Assembly: GCF_900013425.1 (NCBI RefSeq)
Contig: NZ_FBXK01000005.1
Coordinates: 2,666,001-2,730,000, forward strand
Direction: 5' to 3'
Source of the DNA: Sphingobium sp. Z007
Lineage (GTDB): Bacteria > Pseudomonadota > Alphaproteobacteria > Sphingomonadales > Sphingomonadaceae
Length of the DNA: 64,000 bases
In this document: in pieces, positions 44,584 to 54,000 of the stretch
Position numbering within the stretch: the stretch's first letter is position 1
Layout of the letters: the number at the start of each line of letters is the position of its first letter
The notes under the pieces: generated by a model
Seen by the model: only the letters and a program-made list of their open reading frames with translations
Database searches by the model: none
Told to the model about the DNA's origin: nothing
Program-made: the position numbers and the translations under genes

Positions 44584-47526
44584 TTACATCCGGTAGGTCA
44601 CGCCGAAGGTGAAGGTGCGGCCGATCCGGGTTTCGAACAAGGTGTCCTGCCGCTGGCTGTCGATATAGAGGCGGTTCTGTTCGTCGGTCAGGTTGGTCGC
44701 CTCCACCATGATCTTCAGTCGGTCGGTGACATTATAGCTGGCTGACGCATCCATGAAGAAGGTTTTGGCATTGCCCTGCAGATCGCTGCCCGGCGAGGCG
44801 GGGATGCCGCGGATGAACTTGTCGCGGAAATTGCCCGTGGTGCGGATGCTGAACTTTTCATCCTCATAATAAAGCGTCGCCGACGCCGTGTTCTTGGACA
44901 GGCCAACGAGGTCCGCCGTGGTCGTTACGGTCGGCACGCCGTTCACGCTGGCGAGGATATAGTCGATCTTCGACGTGACGCGGGTGTAATTGCCCAGAAA
45001 GCCGAAATTGCTGAGGAATCCGTCGAAGAAGGTGAAGGGAATTTGGGCGTTCAGTTCGATGCCCTTCAGCTTACCGCCGGGCGTGTTGAACGGCTGCGAC
45101 ACGGTGAACAACTCGGTCGGCAGGGTGTTGCTGTTTTCCAGCAGCGCGTCGGGCAAGCCCAGTTCGTTGAACGGCACCTGGCTGTTCACATTCTGGATGA
45201 AGCTCTTGATATCCTTGTAGAAGAAGGCGGCCGAAAGCAGCGATCCGGGGCGGAAATACCATTCGACCGCGACGTCGAAGGTGGTCGCCCTTATGGGATC
45301 GAGGAAGGGATTGTTGACATTGCCGACGCGGGTCACCGGATTGACGCCGCTGGTGGGCGTCAGCAGGCCCAGTTCGGGCCGCGCCAGCACCTTCGCGCCG
45401 GAGAAGCGCAGCAGCAGATTGTCCATCGGCTCGATCACGATATTAGCCGACGGCAGCCAGTCGTCATAGCTGTTCTTGGCCGCCGCGAACTGACCGGTCA
45501 GGCCGGTCGGCGACGCCGCGCTGGCGACCGTGACATAGCCCGACGAGAGCATCTCGGTCTTGACGTAGCGCACACCCGCATCGCCGCGAATACCAAAGCC
45601 GATCGCATCCTCCAGATCGAAATTGGCCATGAGGTAGCCGCTGCTCACCTCTTCGCGCACCCGGCTGCGCCCGCCGCCGCATTCCACGCCGCAATAGCGG
45701 ACCGAATCGAAGCCGAAGGTGCTGGCCCATTTGTCCGGATCGATCGCGACCCAGCTGGCCGGCGCGCCATTGCCCCACAGCTTGTCGACGCCGCCGATGG
45801 TGGTGGTGATGTCGGCCAGGCTGGTGCCGGCGGGCAGCGCCCGAACCACGGTGTCGGCGTTAAAGGGGCGCAGGAAAGTGGAAAGGAAGTCGCTGCGCCG
45901 ATATTGCGCGCCCGCCCGGATCGAGAAGGCGTCGTTCAGGGTCCATTTGAGGTTCGCTTCGGCGGTCAGATTGTCGGTCTTGTTGCGCGAGGGCTTGCCC
46001 TGGAAGCTGAAGCCGCCCAGCACGGTGCCGTCGGCCCGACCCGGCGCATAGGTGAAGCTGGCCGGATCGTTGACATCGACGCCGAAGCCCAGTTTCGGCG
46101 TGGTGCCGCCATCGCAGAAGTCGATCGTGAAATTATCGGTGTCGATCGCGTCCATGAAGGTCTGGAGCCGCTTCTTCCCGTCCCAGATAGAGCGGTTGAA
46201 GCCGACGATGCCGCTGACCTCAAGGCTGTCGTTCAACTGGCGCTTGAAGTTGACATTGGCCTGTTTGAAGGTCGAGACGAAATGGTCCACCAGCCCTTCG
46301 GACCGCACATCCACGCCGTCGAACACGCCATGGACCAGCGATCCATTTTCGTCGAACTCTATGTCGCGCACCGATGTCATCGGCTGGCCATTGTTCGCGG
46401 CGGACCGGGCGAAGGAGATGGCGGCGATATAATTGTCGCGCCGCGTCACTTCGAAACGGGAATAGAGGAAATCGACCGAAATATCGGTCTGGTCGTCGGG
46501 CTGGAATTGCAGGGTCAGCGATCCGCCGATCCGTTCCTGATTCTGCTCGCTGTTGAGGTAGCGCGGGATGCGAGGGAGGAAGGCGCCGCTGCCCGCCACG
46601 CCGGACAGGTCGTCGCGACGCAGATCCTGGATGGTCTGATAGGCGGCGGCAGTGCTGGTGCGCGGATTGCCGGTCGAGCAGTTGAGCGCATTGGCGCCCT
46701 TCACAGCATTGTCGCCCGGATTTTGCGGGGCAAAGCCGATCGGCGAGCAGAAGCCGCCATTGGTGTTGGCGGACAGGATATCGACCGCCGAATAGCCGAC
46801 TTCGCGGATATGGCGCTTCTGATAGGCGAGCGAGCCGAGGATGCCGAAGCCGCTGTCGCCGAACTGTTTGGAGATCAGCAGCGAGGCGCGGGGGTCCACC
46901 TTCTTCGACAGTTCGTTATAGACGCCGCGCGCGGTCATGGAGAGGACGAAGTCGTCCTTCTGGTCGAACGGCTTGGGCGCGGTCAGATCGACCGTGGCGC
47001 CCAGCGAGCCTTCCTCGACATCGGCCGAGGGAGTCTTGCGAACGGAGAGAGCGGAGAAGATTTCGGTCGGGAAGACGTTGAAGTCGAAGCTACGGCCGTT
47101 ATTGCCTGCGCCGTAAATGTCGGACGATCCGGTCTGGGCGGTGCCCTCCATGCCGTTGATGCGCACGCGGGTGAAACCGGCACCCAGGCCACGGACCGAG
47201 ATATTGCGCCCTTCGCCGCCATCGCCGCGCGCCAGCGCCACGCCGGGCACGCGCTGCATCGATTCGGCGAGGTTGGAGTCGGGGAATTTGCCGATATCCT
47301 CCGCCACGATCGAATCGATCGCCGCGGCCTCCTGCCGCTTCATGCCGAGCGCACTGTTGAGCGAAGCGCGAAAGCCAGTGACGACGATGTCGGCGACGCC
47401 CGCATCGGCGGGCTCATCCGCGGCGCTAGGCTGGTCCTGGGCGATGGCCGGCGCGGCGACGAGCAGCATGGACGCGATCGCGATGGCCGAGCTGCGACGT
47501 GCGAACGCGGAACGGGTGTGCAACAT
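44584..47526 (-). CDS. TonB-dependent receptor
   Basis: 980 residues, outer membrane. ATG 47526 has GGAGG five bases before it. The signal peptide ends near APAIA-QDQP. The TonB box region is likely DIVVTGFRASLNSAL; the plug domain contains EAAAIDSIVAEDIGKFPDSNLAESMQRVPGVALARGDGGEGRNISVRGLG. The rest is beta-barrel, ending RIGRTFTFGVTYRM. This long subtype is typical of sphingomonad and xanthomonad carbohydrate-uptake receptors. By position it should import oligosaccharides of the rhamnose-containing polymer. Two candidate operator sites lie upstream (47567 and 47653). Confidence 0.93.
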   Translation of the reverse strand: MLHTRSAFARRSSAIAIASMLLVAAPAIAQDQPSAADEPADAGVADIVVTGFRASLNSALGMKRQEAAAIDSIVAEDIGKFPDSNLAESMQRVPGVALARGDGGEGRNISVRGLGAGFTRVRINGMEGTAQTGSSDIYGAGNNGRSFDFNVFPTEIFSALSVRKTPSADVEEGSLGATVDLTAPKPFDQKDDFVLSMTARGVYNELSKKVDPRASLLISKQFGDSGFGILGSLAYQKRHIREVGYSAVDILSANTNGGFCSPIGFAPQNPGDNAVKGANALNCSTGNPRTSTAAAYQTIQDLRRDDLSGVAGSGAFLPRIPRYLNSEQNQERIGGSLTLQFQPDDQTDISVDFLYSRFEVTRRDNYIAAISFARSAANNGQPMTSVRDIEFDENGSLVHGVFDGVDVRSEGLVDHFVSTFKQANVNFKRQLNDSLEVSGIVGFNRSIWDGKKRLQTFMDAIDTDNFTIDFCDGGTTPKLGFGVDVNDPASFTYAPGRADGTVLGGFSFQGKPSRNKTDNLTAEANLKWTLNDAFSIRAGAQYRRSDFLSTFLRPFNADTVVRALPAGTSLADITTTIGGVDKLWGNGAPASWVAIDPDKWASTFGFDSVRYCGVECGGGRSRVREEVSSGYLMANFDLEDAIGFGIRGDAGVRYVKTEMLSSGYVTVASAASPTGLTGQFAAAKNSYDDWLPSANIVIEPMDNLLLRFSGAKVLARPELGLLTPTSGVNPVTRVGNVNNPFLDPIRATTFDVAVEWYFRPGSLLSAAFFYKDIKSFIQNVNSQVPFNELGLPDALLENSNTLPTELFTVSQPFNTPGGKLKGIELNAQIPFTFFDGFLSNFGFLGNYTRVTSKIDYILASVNGVPTVTTTADLVGLSKNTASATLYYEDEKFSIRTTGNFRDKFIRGIPASPGSDLQGNAKTFFMDASASYNVTDRLKIMVEATNLTDEQNRLYIDSQRQDTLFETRIGRTFTFGVTYRM

Positions 47527-47566
47527 AAATCCTCCCCATTTGTCACGGGCGCCATCGCTTATGACG

Positions 47567-47581
47567 TCCATATTGTCCCAC
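47567..47581. promoter_or_regulatory. Candidate operator, TonB-receptor proximal
   Basis: TCCATATTGTCCCAC; the word TCCATATTGT is exactly shared with the reverse complement of the site before rhaM (50678-50693). It lies about 40 bases upstream of the receptor ATG. Confidence 0.4.
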
Positions 47582-47652
47582 TATGTGAACTGAGGTGTCA
47601 TCCTATATCGCTCGCTGCGCAATTGCTAGAAAAATCATCATGTGATTTTCAA

Positions 47653-47668
47653 TTCCACAATGTGGATC
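47653..47668. promoter_or_regulatory. Candidate operator, TonB-receptor distal
   Basis: TTCCACAATGTGGATC contains the perfect palindrome TCCACA-A-TGTGGA. 14 of its 16 bases match the site before rhaM. It lies between the divergent receptor and CE12 genes. Confidence 0.55.
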
Positions 47669-47764
47669 ATTTCCGATAATGTTTCATACAGTGACGTTCC
47701 GGCCGCTGGCGACGATTAGCCCAAGGAAAATCCTATGCTGCGCCTGCTGAAACACCAAAGCAGA

Positions 47765-47793
47765 TTGACCCGGATAATATGTCCCGATATATG
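47765..47793 (+). promoter_or_regulatory. Sigma-70-type promoter of the CE12-GH28 genes with overlapping operator
   Basis: TTGACC (47765-47770), a 17-base spacer, and TATATG (47788-47793). The site TCCCGATATATGGATC, related to the other candidate operators, covers the -10 region. Transcription would begin near 47800 and pass through the terminator-like hairpin at 47854-47888 before the CE12 start. The rest of the 47,527-47,909 interval is AT-rich regulatory DNA with no supported gene. Confidence 0.55.
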
Positions 47794-47853
47794 GATCATC
47801 AATCTAGTTAATGGGATTGATATGCAGCCGCCTCTGCACGGGCGGTTGATCTG

Positions 47854-47888
47854 AGGGAGCGCCGCGGCGTTGTGGCGCTCCCTTTCTT
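47854..47888 (+). terminator. Terminator-like hairpin in the leader of the CE12 gene
   Basis: A perfect 10-bp stem AGGGAGCGCC (47854-47863) with GGCGCTCCCT (47874-47883), then TTCTT. It is 22 bases upstream of the CE12 ATG and downstream of the predicted promoter, so it would act within the leader rather than end a gene. Confidence 0.6.
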
Positions 47889-47909
47889 GTCTGATCGGAT
47901 GGTCCCTTC

Positions 47910-49118
47910 ATGCCGCTCTCCGTCACGTTCGCCTTGATGCTAGCCGCCGCCCCGCCGCCGACCACCCAAAGTTTCGACCTGCGCCCCGGATCGGCGGAAT
48001 GGCGGCATCCCTATGCGCATGGCGGCCATGGCGTGGAGACAGGCGGCACCGCGCAGGGCTTTCTATTTTCTGTGGCGCTGCCCGAAGGCGACTATCGCGT
48101 CACGGTGCGGTTGGGCGACGATCGCCAGCCGGGCGACACCAGCGTCAAGGTGGAGGCCCGGCGGCTAATGCTGAACCATGTCGTCACGCGCCGGGGCGAG
48201 TGGGTAGAGCGCAGCTTCCTGGTCAATATCCGCACCTCCGCATTGACGCCGCCGCCGCCCAATGCGCCGGGCGGCCGCGCCGTGCGTATAGACGCGCGCG
48301 ATGCGCAGGAAGCCACCTGGGACGAGAAGCTGACGCTGGAATTTCTCGGCCGGCCGGCGGTGGAGTCGGTACGGATCGCGCCGGTGACCGCGCCAACGCT
48401 CTTTCTGGCCGGCGATTCGACCGTGACCGACCAATATGCCGAACCGGCCGCCAGTTGGGGCCAGATGCTGCCCGCGATGCTGGACGATCGCGTCGTGGTC
48501 GCCAACCATGCCAAGTCGGGCGCGACCCTTAAATCCTTCCTGACCGACCTGCGCTTCGACAAGCTGCTGTCGGGCATGAAGCCGGGCGACTGGCTGTTCA
48601 TCCAGTTCGGCCACAACGACCAGAAAGCGGAATGGCCGCAAACCTATCTCGACGCCGCGACCGGTTATCCCGCCTGGCTGCGCGTCTATGTCGCCGAAGC
48701 GCGGCGGCGTGGCGCGCATCCGGTGCTGGTGACGTCGCCCGAACGGCGCAATTTCGACGCGCAGGGGAAGATCGTCGATACGCTGGGCGCCTATGCGGCG
48801 GCGGCGCGCAAGGTCGCAGCGGAAGAACAGGTGCCGCTGATCGACCTCAACGCCGACAGCCGGACGATCTACGAAGCGCTGGGGCCGGATGTCGCGCCCC
48901 GCGCCTTCAATGATGGCGGCAAGGACAAGACCCATCATAATAATTATGGCGCCTGGCTGCTGGCGAGCGCCGTGGCGGATCGGATTCGTGCGCAGATTCC
49001 CGCGCTGGCGGCGCATGTGACAATAGCCGCCTTCGTCCCGGCCCGGCCGCCCGCGCCGGACGCGGTCGCGATCGCTCCCAGCCTGATCCGCAGCGATCAG
49101 CGGCCGATAGGTAATTGA
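47910..49118 (+). CDS. Rhamnogalacturonan acetylesterase-like protein (SGNH hydrolase, CE12)
   Basis: 402 residues. A short signal peptide (SVTFALMLAAAPP), an N-terminal beta domain of about 130 residues (FDLRPGSAEWRHPYA...TLEFLGRPAVESV), then an SGNH domain with the catalytic Ser in LFLAGDSTVTDQ, FIQFGHNDQ, and the Asp/His end KDKTHHNNYGA. This is the CE12 architecture; it removes acetyl groups from rhamnogalacturonan backbones in the periplasm. Its stop overlaps the GH28 start (TGATG). The ribosome site is weak. Confidence 0.87.
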   Translation: MPLSVTFALMLAAAPPPTTQSFDLRPGSAEWRHPYAHGGHGVETGGTAQGFLFSVALPEGDYRVTVRLGDDRQPGDTSVKVEARRLMLNHVVTRRGEWVERSFLVNIRTSALTPPPPNAPGGRAVRIDARDAQEATWDEKLTLEFLGRPAVESVRIAPVTAPTLFLAGDSTVTDQYAEPAASWGQMLPAMLDDRVVVANHAKSGATLKSFLTDLRFDKLLSGMKPGDWLFIQFGHNDQKAEWPQTYLDAATGYPAWLRVYVAEARRRGAHPVLVTSPERRNFDAQGKIVDTLGAYAAAARKVAAEEQVPLIDLNADSRTIYEALGPDVAPRAFNDGGKDKTHHNNYGAWLLASAVADRIRAQIPALAAHVTIAAFVPARPPAPDAVAIAPSLIRSDQRPIGN

Positions 49119-50638
49119 TGCGCGTGACCCGCCGCGATGTGACGCTGGGCCTGGCGGGCGGGCTGCTGCCGGTCTTTCCCGCGCACGCCGCACGCTACTA
49201 TGATGTCCGCGATCATGGCGCGCGCGGCGATGGCATCGCGATCGACAGCGGTGCGATCAACGCTGCCATCGCGGCCGCCTCGGCCGCGGGCGGTGGCACC
49301 GTCGTCCTGCCGCGCGGGCGCTATCTCTGCTTTTCGATCCGGCTACGGAGCCGGGTGACGCTGTTGCTGGGCGAAGGCGCGGTGATCGAGGCGGCCGATC
49401 CGGCGCGCCACGGCGGACGCTACGACCTGCCCGAAGCGGGTATCGACCAGCTTTATCAGGATTTCGGCCATAGCCATTGGCGCAACAGCCTGATCTGGGG
49501 CGAGGATGTCGAGCAGGTGTCGATCACAGGGCCGGGCCTGATCCACGGACTCGGATTGACTCGCGACGGCCCAGGCGCGCGCTGGAAGAAACAAGCTGGC
49601 GAGCGGCCGCTATCGATGCAGGGCATGACCGACGCCCAGATTGCCGAACTGGAACCGGATGCCGCTGCGATGCAGGGGCTGGGCAACAAGGCGATCGCGT
49701 TGAAGAATGGGCGCGACATCCGCCTGTCGGGCTTCACCATCCTGAAGGGCGGCCATTTCGCGATTCTGGCCACCGGCACGGGGGAATTGCGGATCGACGG
49801 GCTGACGATCGACACCGACCGCGACGGCATCGACCTGGATTGCGTGCGTGACGTGCTGGTGGAGCGGTGCCGGGTTAATGCACCCAATGACGACGCCATC
49901 GTGGTCAAGAGCAGCTTCGCGCTGGGCCGGGCGATTACGTCGGAGAATATCCTGATCCGCGACTGCGACGTATCGGGCTATGACATGGGATCGCTGGTCG
50001 ATGGCACGAAGCGGACGACGCAGGAGATCGCGCCCGACCGCGACCGGGTGACGGGGCGGATCAAGCTCGGCACCGAGAGCAATGGCGGATACCGCAACGT
50101 GCGCATCGAAGATTGCCGCTTCACCCGCTGTCGCGGGCTGGCGCTGGAGACGGTGGACGGCGGCGTCATGGAGCATATCGTAGCCAGCCGCCTAACCATG
50201 CAAGACGTCACCACCGCGCCCCTTTTTCTGCGGCTGGGCGATCGGCGGCGGGGGCCGGAAGGCACCGGCGTCGGCGCGATCCGCGATGTCGTCATCAGCG
50301 AAGTGGACGCCCGCGGCATCGACCATCGCTTTCCCGCGGCCTTGGCCGGGCTGCCGGGCCATCCCATCGCCGACGTGACGCTGCGCGATGTGCACCTTCT
50401 CTATCGCGGCGGCGGCGCGGCGGCCGATGCGGCGCGTGTTCCGGCAGAATCGCCCGACGCCTATCCCGAACCCAGCATGTTCGGCGTGCTGCCCAGTTGG
50501 GCCTTATGGTCCCGCCATGTGGAACGGCTGACGATCGACGGCCTGCGCGCGCAAACCATGACGCCGGACCAACGGCGGCCCTTCCTCTTCGACGATGTGC
50601 GCCATCTTTCGGTGCGAAACACACCGCTCTGGCGTTGA
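49118..50638 (+). CDS. Glycoside hydrolase family 28 (polygalacturonase/rhamnogalacturonase-like)
   Basis: 506 residues from ATG 49118 (1-base overlap with CE12). MRVTRRDVTLGLAGGLLPVFPAHA has twin Arg, suggesting Tat export. It is a right-handed beta-helix protein: RYYDVRDHGARGDGIAIDSGAINAAI at the start, catalytic Asp candidates in IDTDRDGIDLD and NDDAIVVKSSFALG, and the substrate-binding GRIKLGTESNGGYRNV. The GHG histidine motif of classical GH28 is replaced by SGYDMGSLVDG, as in a bacterial subgroup. Likely substrates are galacturonosyl or rhamnosyl linkages in pectin; the exact bond is unknown. Confidence 0.87.
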   Translation: MRVTRRDVTLGLAGGLLPVFPAHAARYYDVRDHGARGDGIAIDSGAINAAIAAASAAGGGTVVLPRGRYLCFSIRLRSRVTLLLGEGAVIEAADPARHGGRYDLPEAGIDQLYQDFGHSHWRNSLIWGEDVEQVSITGPGLIHGLGLTRDGPGARWKKQAGERPLSMQGMTDAQIAELEPDAAAMQGLGNKAIALKNGRDIRLSGFTILKGGHFAILATGTGELRIDGLTIDTDRDGIDLDCVRDVLVERCRVNAPNDDAIVVKSSFALGRAITSENILIRDCDVSGYDMGSLVDGTKRTTQEIAPDRDRVTGRIKLGTESNGGYRNVRIEDCRFTRCRGLALETVDGGVMEHIVASRLTMQDVTTAPLFLRLGDRRRGPEGTGVGAIRDVVISEVDARGIDHRFPAALAGLPGHPIADVTLRDVHLLYRGGGAAADAARVPAESPDAYPEPSMFGVLPSWALWSRHVERLTIDGLRAQTMTPDQRRPFLFDDVRHLSVRNTPLWR

Positions 50639-50654
50639 CGAACTTTTGGGACAG

Positions 50655-50675
50655 TGCTACCAAATATCGGTAGCA
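50655..50675. repeat. Palindrome TGCTACC-N7-GGTAGCA
   Basis: Perfect 7-base arms (50655-50661 and 50669-50675) between GH28 and rhaM, followed at once by the TTCC-type operator candidate. There is no U-run, so it is more like a protein-binding site than a terminator. A weak promoter (TTGACG at 50635) would place it over the -10 region. Confidence 0.55.
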
Positions 50676-50677
50676 TG

Positions 50678-50693
50678 TTCCACAATATGGATA
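50678..50693. promoter_or_regulatory. Candidate operator before rhaM
   Basis: TTCCACAATATGGATA, the best match to the TonB-receptor distal site (14 of 16 bases). It lies 15 bases before the rhaM ATG, just upstream of the ribosome site, a position suited to repression. Confidence 0.55.
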
Positions 50694-50707
50694 TAGCGGA
50701 GAGGCCC

Positions 50708-51022
50708 ATGTCCATCCACGCCTTCAAGATGCAGCTGAAACCCGGCGTGGTGGACGAGTATCGCAAGCGCCACGACGAAATCTGGCCAGAGCTGTCCAAC
50801 TTGCTGTCGCAGGCGGGCATCTATGACTATGCGATCTTTCTGGATGAAGAGACGCTGAGCCTGTTCGCGGTGCTCAAGCTGCGCGACGACCATCAGCGCG
50901 ATGCGCTGCCCGACCATCCCATAATGCAGCGCTGGTGGGACTATATGGCCCCGCTGATGGAGGTGCAGCCCGGCAACCAGCCCAGGGAATGGCCGCTCCC
51001 CCTGCTGTTCCACATGGCCTGA
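50708..51022 (+). CDS. rhaM: L-rhamnose mutarotase
   Basis: 104 residues from ATG 50708 (GGAGAGG upstream). Interconverts alpha- and beta-L-rhamnopyranose. Dimeric ferredoxin-like fold signature: FKMQLKPGVVDEYRKRHDEIWPELSNLLSQAGIYDYAIFLDEE, with the catalytic-type His in KRHDEIWPEL, then HPIMQRWWDYMAPLME and the end WPLPLLFHM. It supplies the anomer used by the rhamnose dehydrogenase of the non-phosphorylating route. It is followed after 4 bases by the GH35 gene. Confidence 0.94.
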   Translation: MSIHAFKMQLKPGVVDEYRKRHDEIWPELSNLLSQAGIYDYAIFLDEETLSLFAVLKLRDDHQRDALPDHPIMQRWWDYMAPLMEVQPGNQPREWPLPLLFHMA

Positions 51023-51026
51023 TCCC

Positions 51027-54000
51027 ATGCGTTCGCTGATCGCCGCGCTGCTGCTCGGTTCCGCCCTGGCTATCCCCCTGGCTGCCCCGCTTGCCGCGCA
51101 GGAGGCCAAGCAGACCGCCAACCTGTCCGCCCCGGTCAAGACGTTCGGCCGCGTGTCCTATGATGCGCGCTCGCTGATGGTCGATGGCAAGCGGCTGGTG
51201 ATCTGGGGCGGGGAGTTCCACCCCTTCCGCCTGCCCTCGCCGGACTTGTGGCGCGACATCCTTCAGAAGATGAAGGCGAGCGGCTTCAATACGGTCGCTC
51301 TCTATTTCGACTGGGGCTATCACAGCCCGAAACAGGGCGTGTATGATTTCAGCGGCATCCGCGACATCGACCGGCTGCTGACGATGGCGGAGGAGGAAGG
51401 CCTCTACGTCATCACCCGCGCCGGTCCCTATGTGAATGCGGAATTGTCGCGCGGCGGCTTTCCCGGATGGCTGGTCAACCAACGCGCCCGCGCCCGGACC
51501 GACGATCCGGCCTATCTGGCGGCGGTCGACGAATGGCTGACGCGGATCGATGCGATCATCGCCAAGCATCAGATCAATGCCGATCCCAAGCGCCGCTATG
51601 GCGTCATCCTGCATCAGATCGAAAATGAGCTGGCGCTGACCACCCCGGCGCAGCGCCGCTATATGGACCATCTCGCCGCCAAGGCGCGGGCCGATGGCAT
51701 CACCATCCCGCTGTTCCACAATGACCAGGGCCGCAATGGCTATTGGACGCCCGAATCGTCCAAGGTCGACAAGGTCGTGACCGGCCCCAACGACATGTAC
51801 GCTTTCGACGGCTATCCCGGCGGCACCTGCACGGTGGAAGGCAAGCCGACCCGCGATGTCGCCGCGCCCGACTGGGGCTATTATGGTCCGGGCGGAGCCA
51901 AGGGCGGCGCATCCGCATCGCCTGACACGCCGGGTTTCCTCGCCGAGTTCGGCGGCGGCTGGTTCGATTATTGGGGATCGAATGGCGGCTATGCCTGCAA
52001 CGCGATCCAGCGCGGCAAGCGGTTCCAGCGGGTCTTCTACGGCACGAACCTGGCCAACGGCATCGGCATCCAGAGCTTCTACATGACCTATGGCGGCACC
52101 AGCTGGGGCTGGCTGCCCGCGCCGGTGGTGTTTACCAGCTATGATTATGGCGCCGCGATCTCTGAACCGCGCGCGCTGCGCGACAAGGCGCTGGAGATGA
52201 AGCAACTGGGCGGGCTGATCGCGTCGGTGCCCGATTTGGCCGGTATGATCCCGGCTGGGGCGGTGGCGATTTCGTCACCCAACATCCAGATCTATCACAA
52301 TAAAAGCCCGGAGACGGACGCGCGTTTCCTGATGGTGACGCACAGGCCGTCCAACGGTCAGACGAACGACCGCTTCACCTTCACCGCCGACCTGCCCGAT
52401 GGCCGCTACACCGTGCCGATGCAGTTGAACGGCTTCGACGCCAAATGGCTGGTCGCGGGCGTGACGCTGGGTGGACAGCGGCTGGTCTATTCGACCTCCG
52501 AACTCCAGTCCGCGCAGGTGATGGACGGGGCGGACGTGCTGCTGCTCTACGGCCGCGCCGGCGAGCCGAGCGAGACAGTGCTGCGCTATGCCTCCGCGCC
52601 CAAGGTGACGGTGCTGGAAGGCAGCGCCACCAGCGGCTTCGACGCGGCTAAGGGCGATCTCAAACTCGCCTACAACCATCAAGGCCGCGCTGTCCTGCGA
52701 ATCGAGGGTGGCGGACGAGCGCCGCTGACCTTGATCCTTACCGACGAGGCTGAAGGCGCGCGCTACTGGCGGCAAGAGGACGCTCTGGTGCGCGGCCCGG
52801 CGCTGGTGCGCAGCGCCACGGTCAAGGGCGGCACGCTGGCGCTCACAGGCGACACGGCCGAGGCCAGCCCGCTCGAAATCTGGACGCCCAAGGCGGTTCG
52901 TGCGCTTACGTGGAATGGCGCGAGGATCGCCACCAAAGCAACCGCTGTCGGCAGCCTCACCGCCGTGCGGCCGCTGGCCGGTCCAGCCGACATCGCTCTG
53001 CCCCTGCTGACCGATTGGCGCATGGCCAAGGGATCGCCCGAAGCCGATCCGGCCTTCGATGACAGCGCATGGCAGGCGATCGACAACCGTGCCTCCGCCA
53101 GCATCACCGCACGGCCCGATGGCCAGCCCAATATGGGCATGGACGCCTATGGCTTTCATGACGGCGACGTCTGGTATCGCGGGCGCTTCTCCGGCACGCC
53201 GGACGCCAGAGCGCTGTCGCTCTATTATGGCGCGGGCGGATCGGGGCTGGTGCAGGCCTGGATCGATGGCCAGTTCCTGGGCGAGGCGGACACGCCCGGC
53301 GGCCTGCCCCGCCCCATCACCACCGGCACGGCGCGCTTCGCCCTGCCCGCCGGCGCGCAATCGGGCGAGCATGTCGTCTCCGTCATGGTCCGCAATAATG
53401 GCCATAATTGGGATCTGGACAGCGACGATTTCCATAAGGAAGCGCGCGGCCTTATCTCCGCCTCGCTGGAGGGCGGCCTGAACGGACGCAGCTTCGCCGT
53501 GCCGATCGCGTGGAAGATCCAGGGCAAGCAGGGCGGCGAAGACCTGCCCGATCCCGCACGCGGCCCGGCGAACAATGGCGGCCAATATGGCGAGCGGATG
53601 GGATGGCATCTGCCCGGCTTCGATGATCGCGGCTGGGCAAGGACCAGCGTCCCTGTGGCGCAGGCGCAGGCCGGCACGAACTGGTATCGCACCGCCTTCG
53701 ACCTTGCCGTGCCCAAGGGACAGGACGCGACCATCGGGCTGAGTTTCGGCGACGCAACCACGCCGCGTTCGCCGGTGCGCTACCGCGTGCTGATCTTCGT
53801 CAACGGGTGGAATATGGGTCAGTTCATCGCGCATGTCGGCCCGCAGCGAACCTTCCCCATCCCCGAAGGCATCCTCAATCATCGGGGCCGCAATCATGTC
53901 GCGCTGGCCGTCACGTCCGACGGCCAGGCGGGCGATGCGCTGGAAGCCGTGCGCCTCGTCACCCTGCATAGCGCGAAGGGCGGCCTGCCGGTGAGCCAAG

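Noticed and set aside
45043..47679. An 878-codon open frame on the plus strand
   Set aside because: Antisense shadow of the TonB receptor in high-GC DNA; no family motif, while the opposite strand has a full receptor.
47735..47854. A 39-codon frame with a good ribosome site (AAGGA) ending at the hairpin before CE12
   Set aside because: It starts upstream of the predicted promoter start, its composition is unlike local proteins, and the operator and promoter lie inside it. More likely regulatory DNA.
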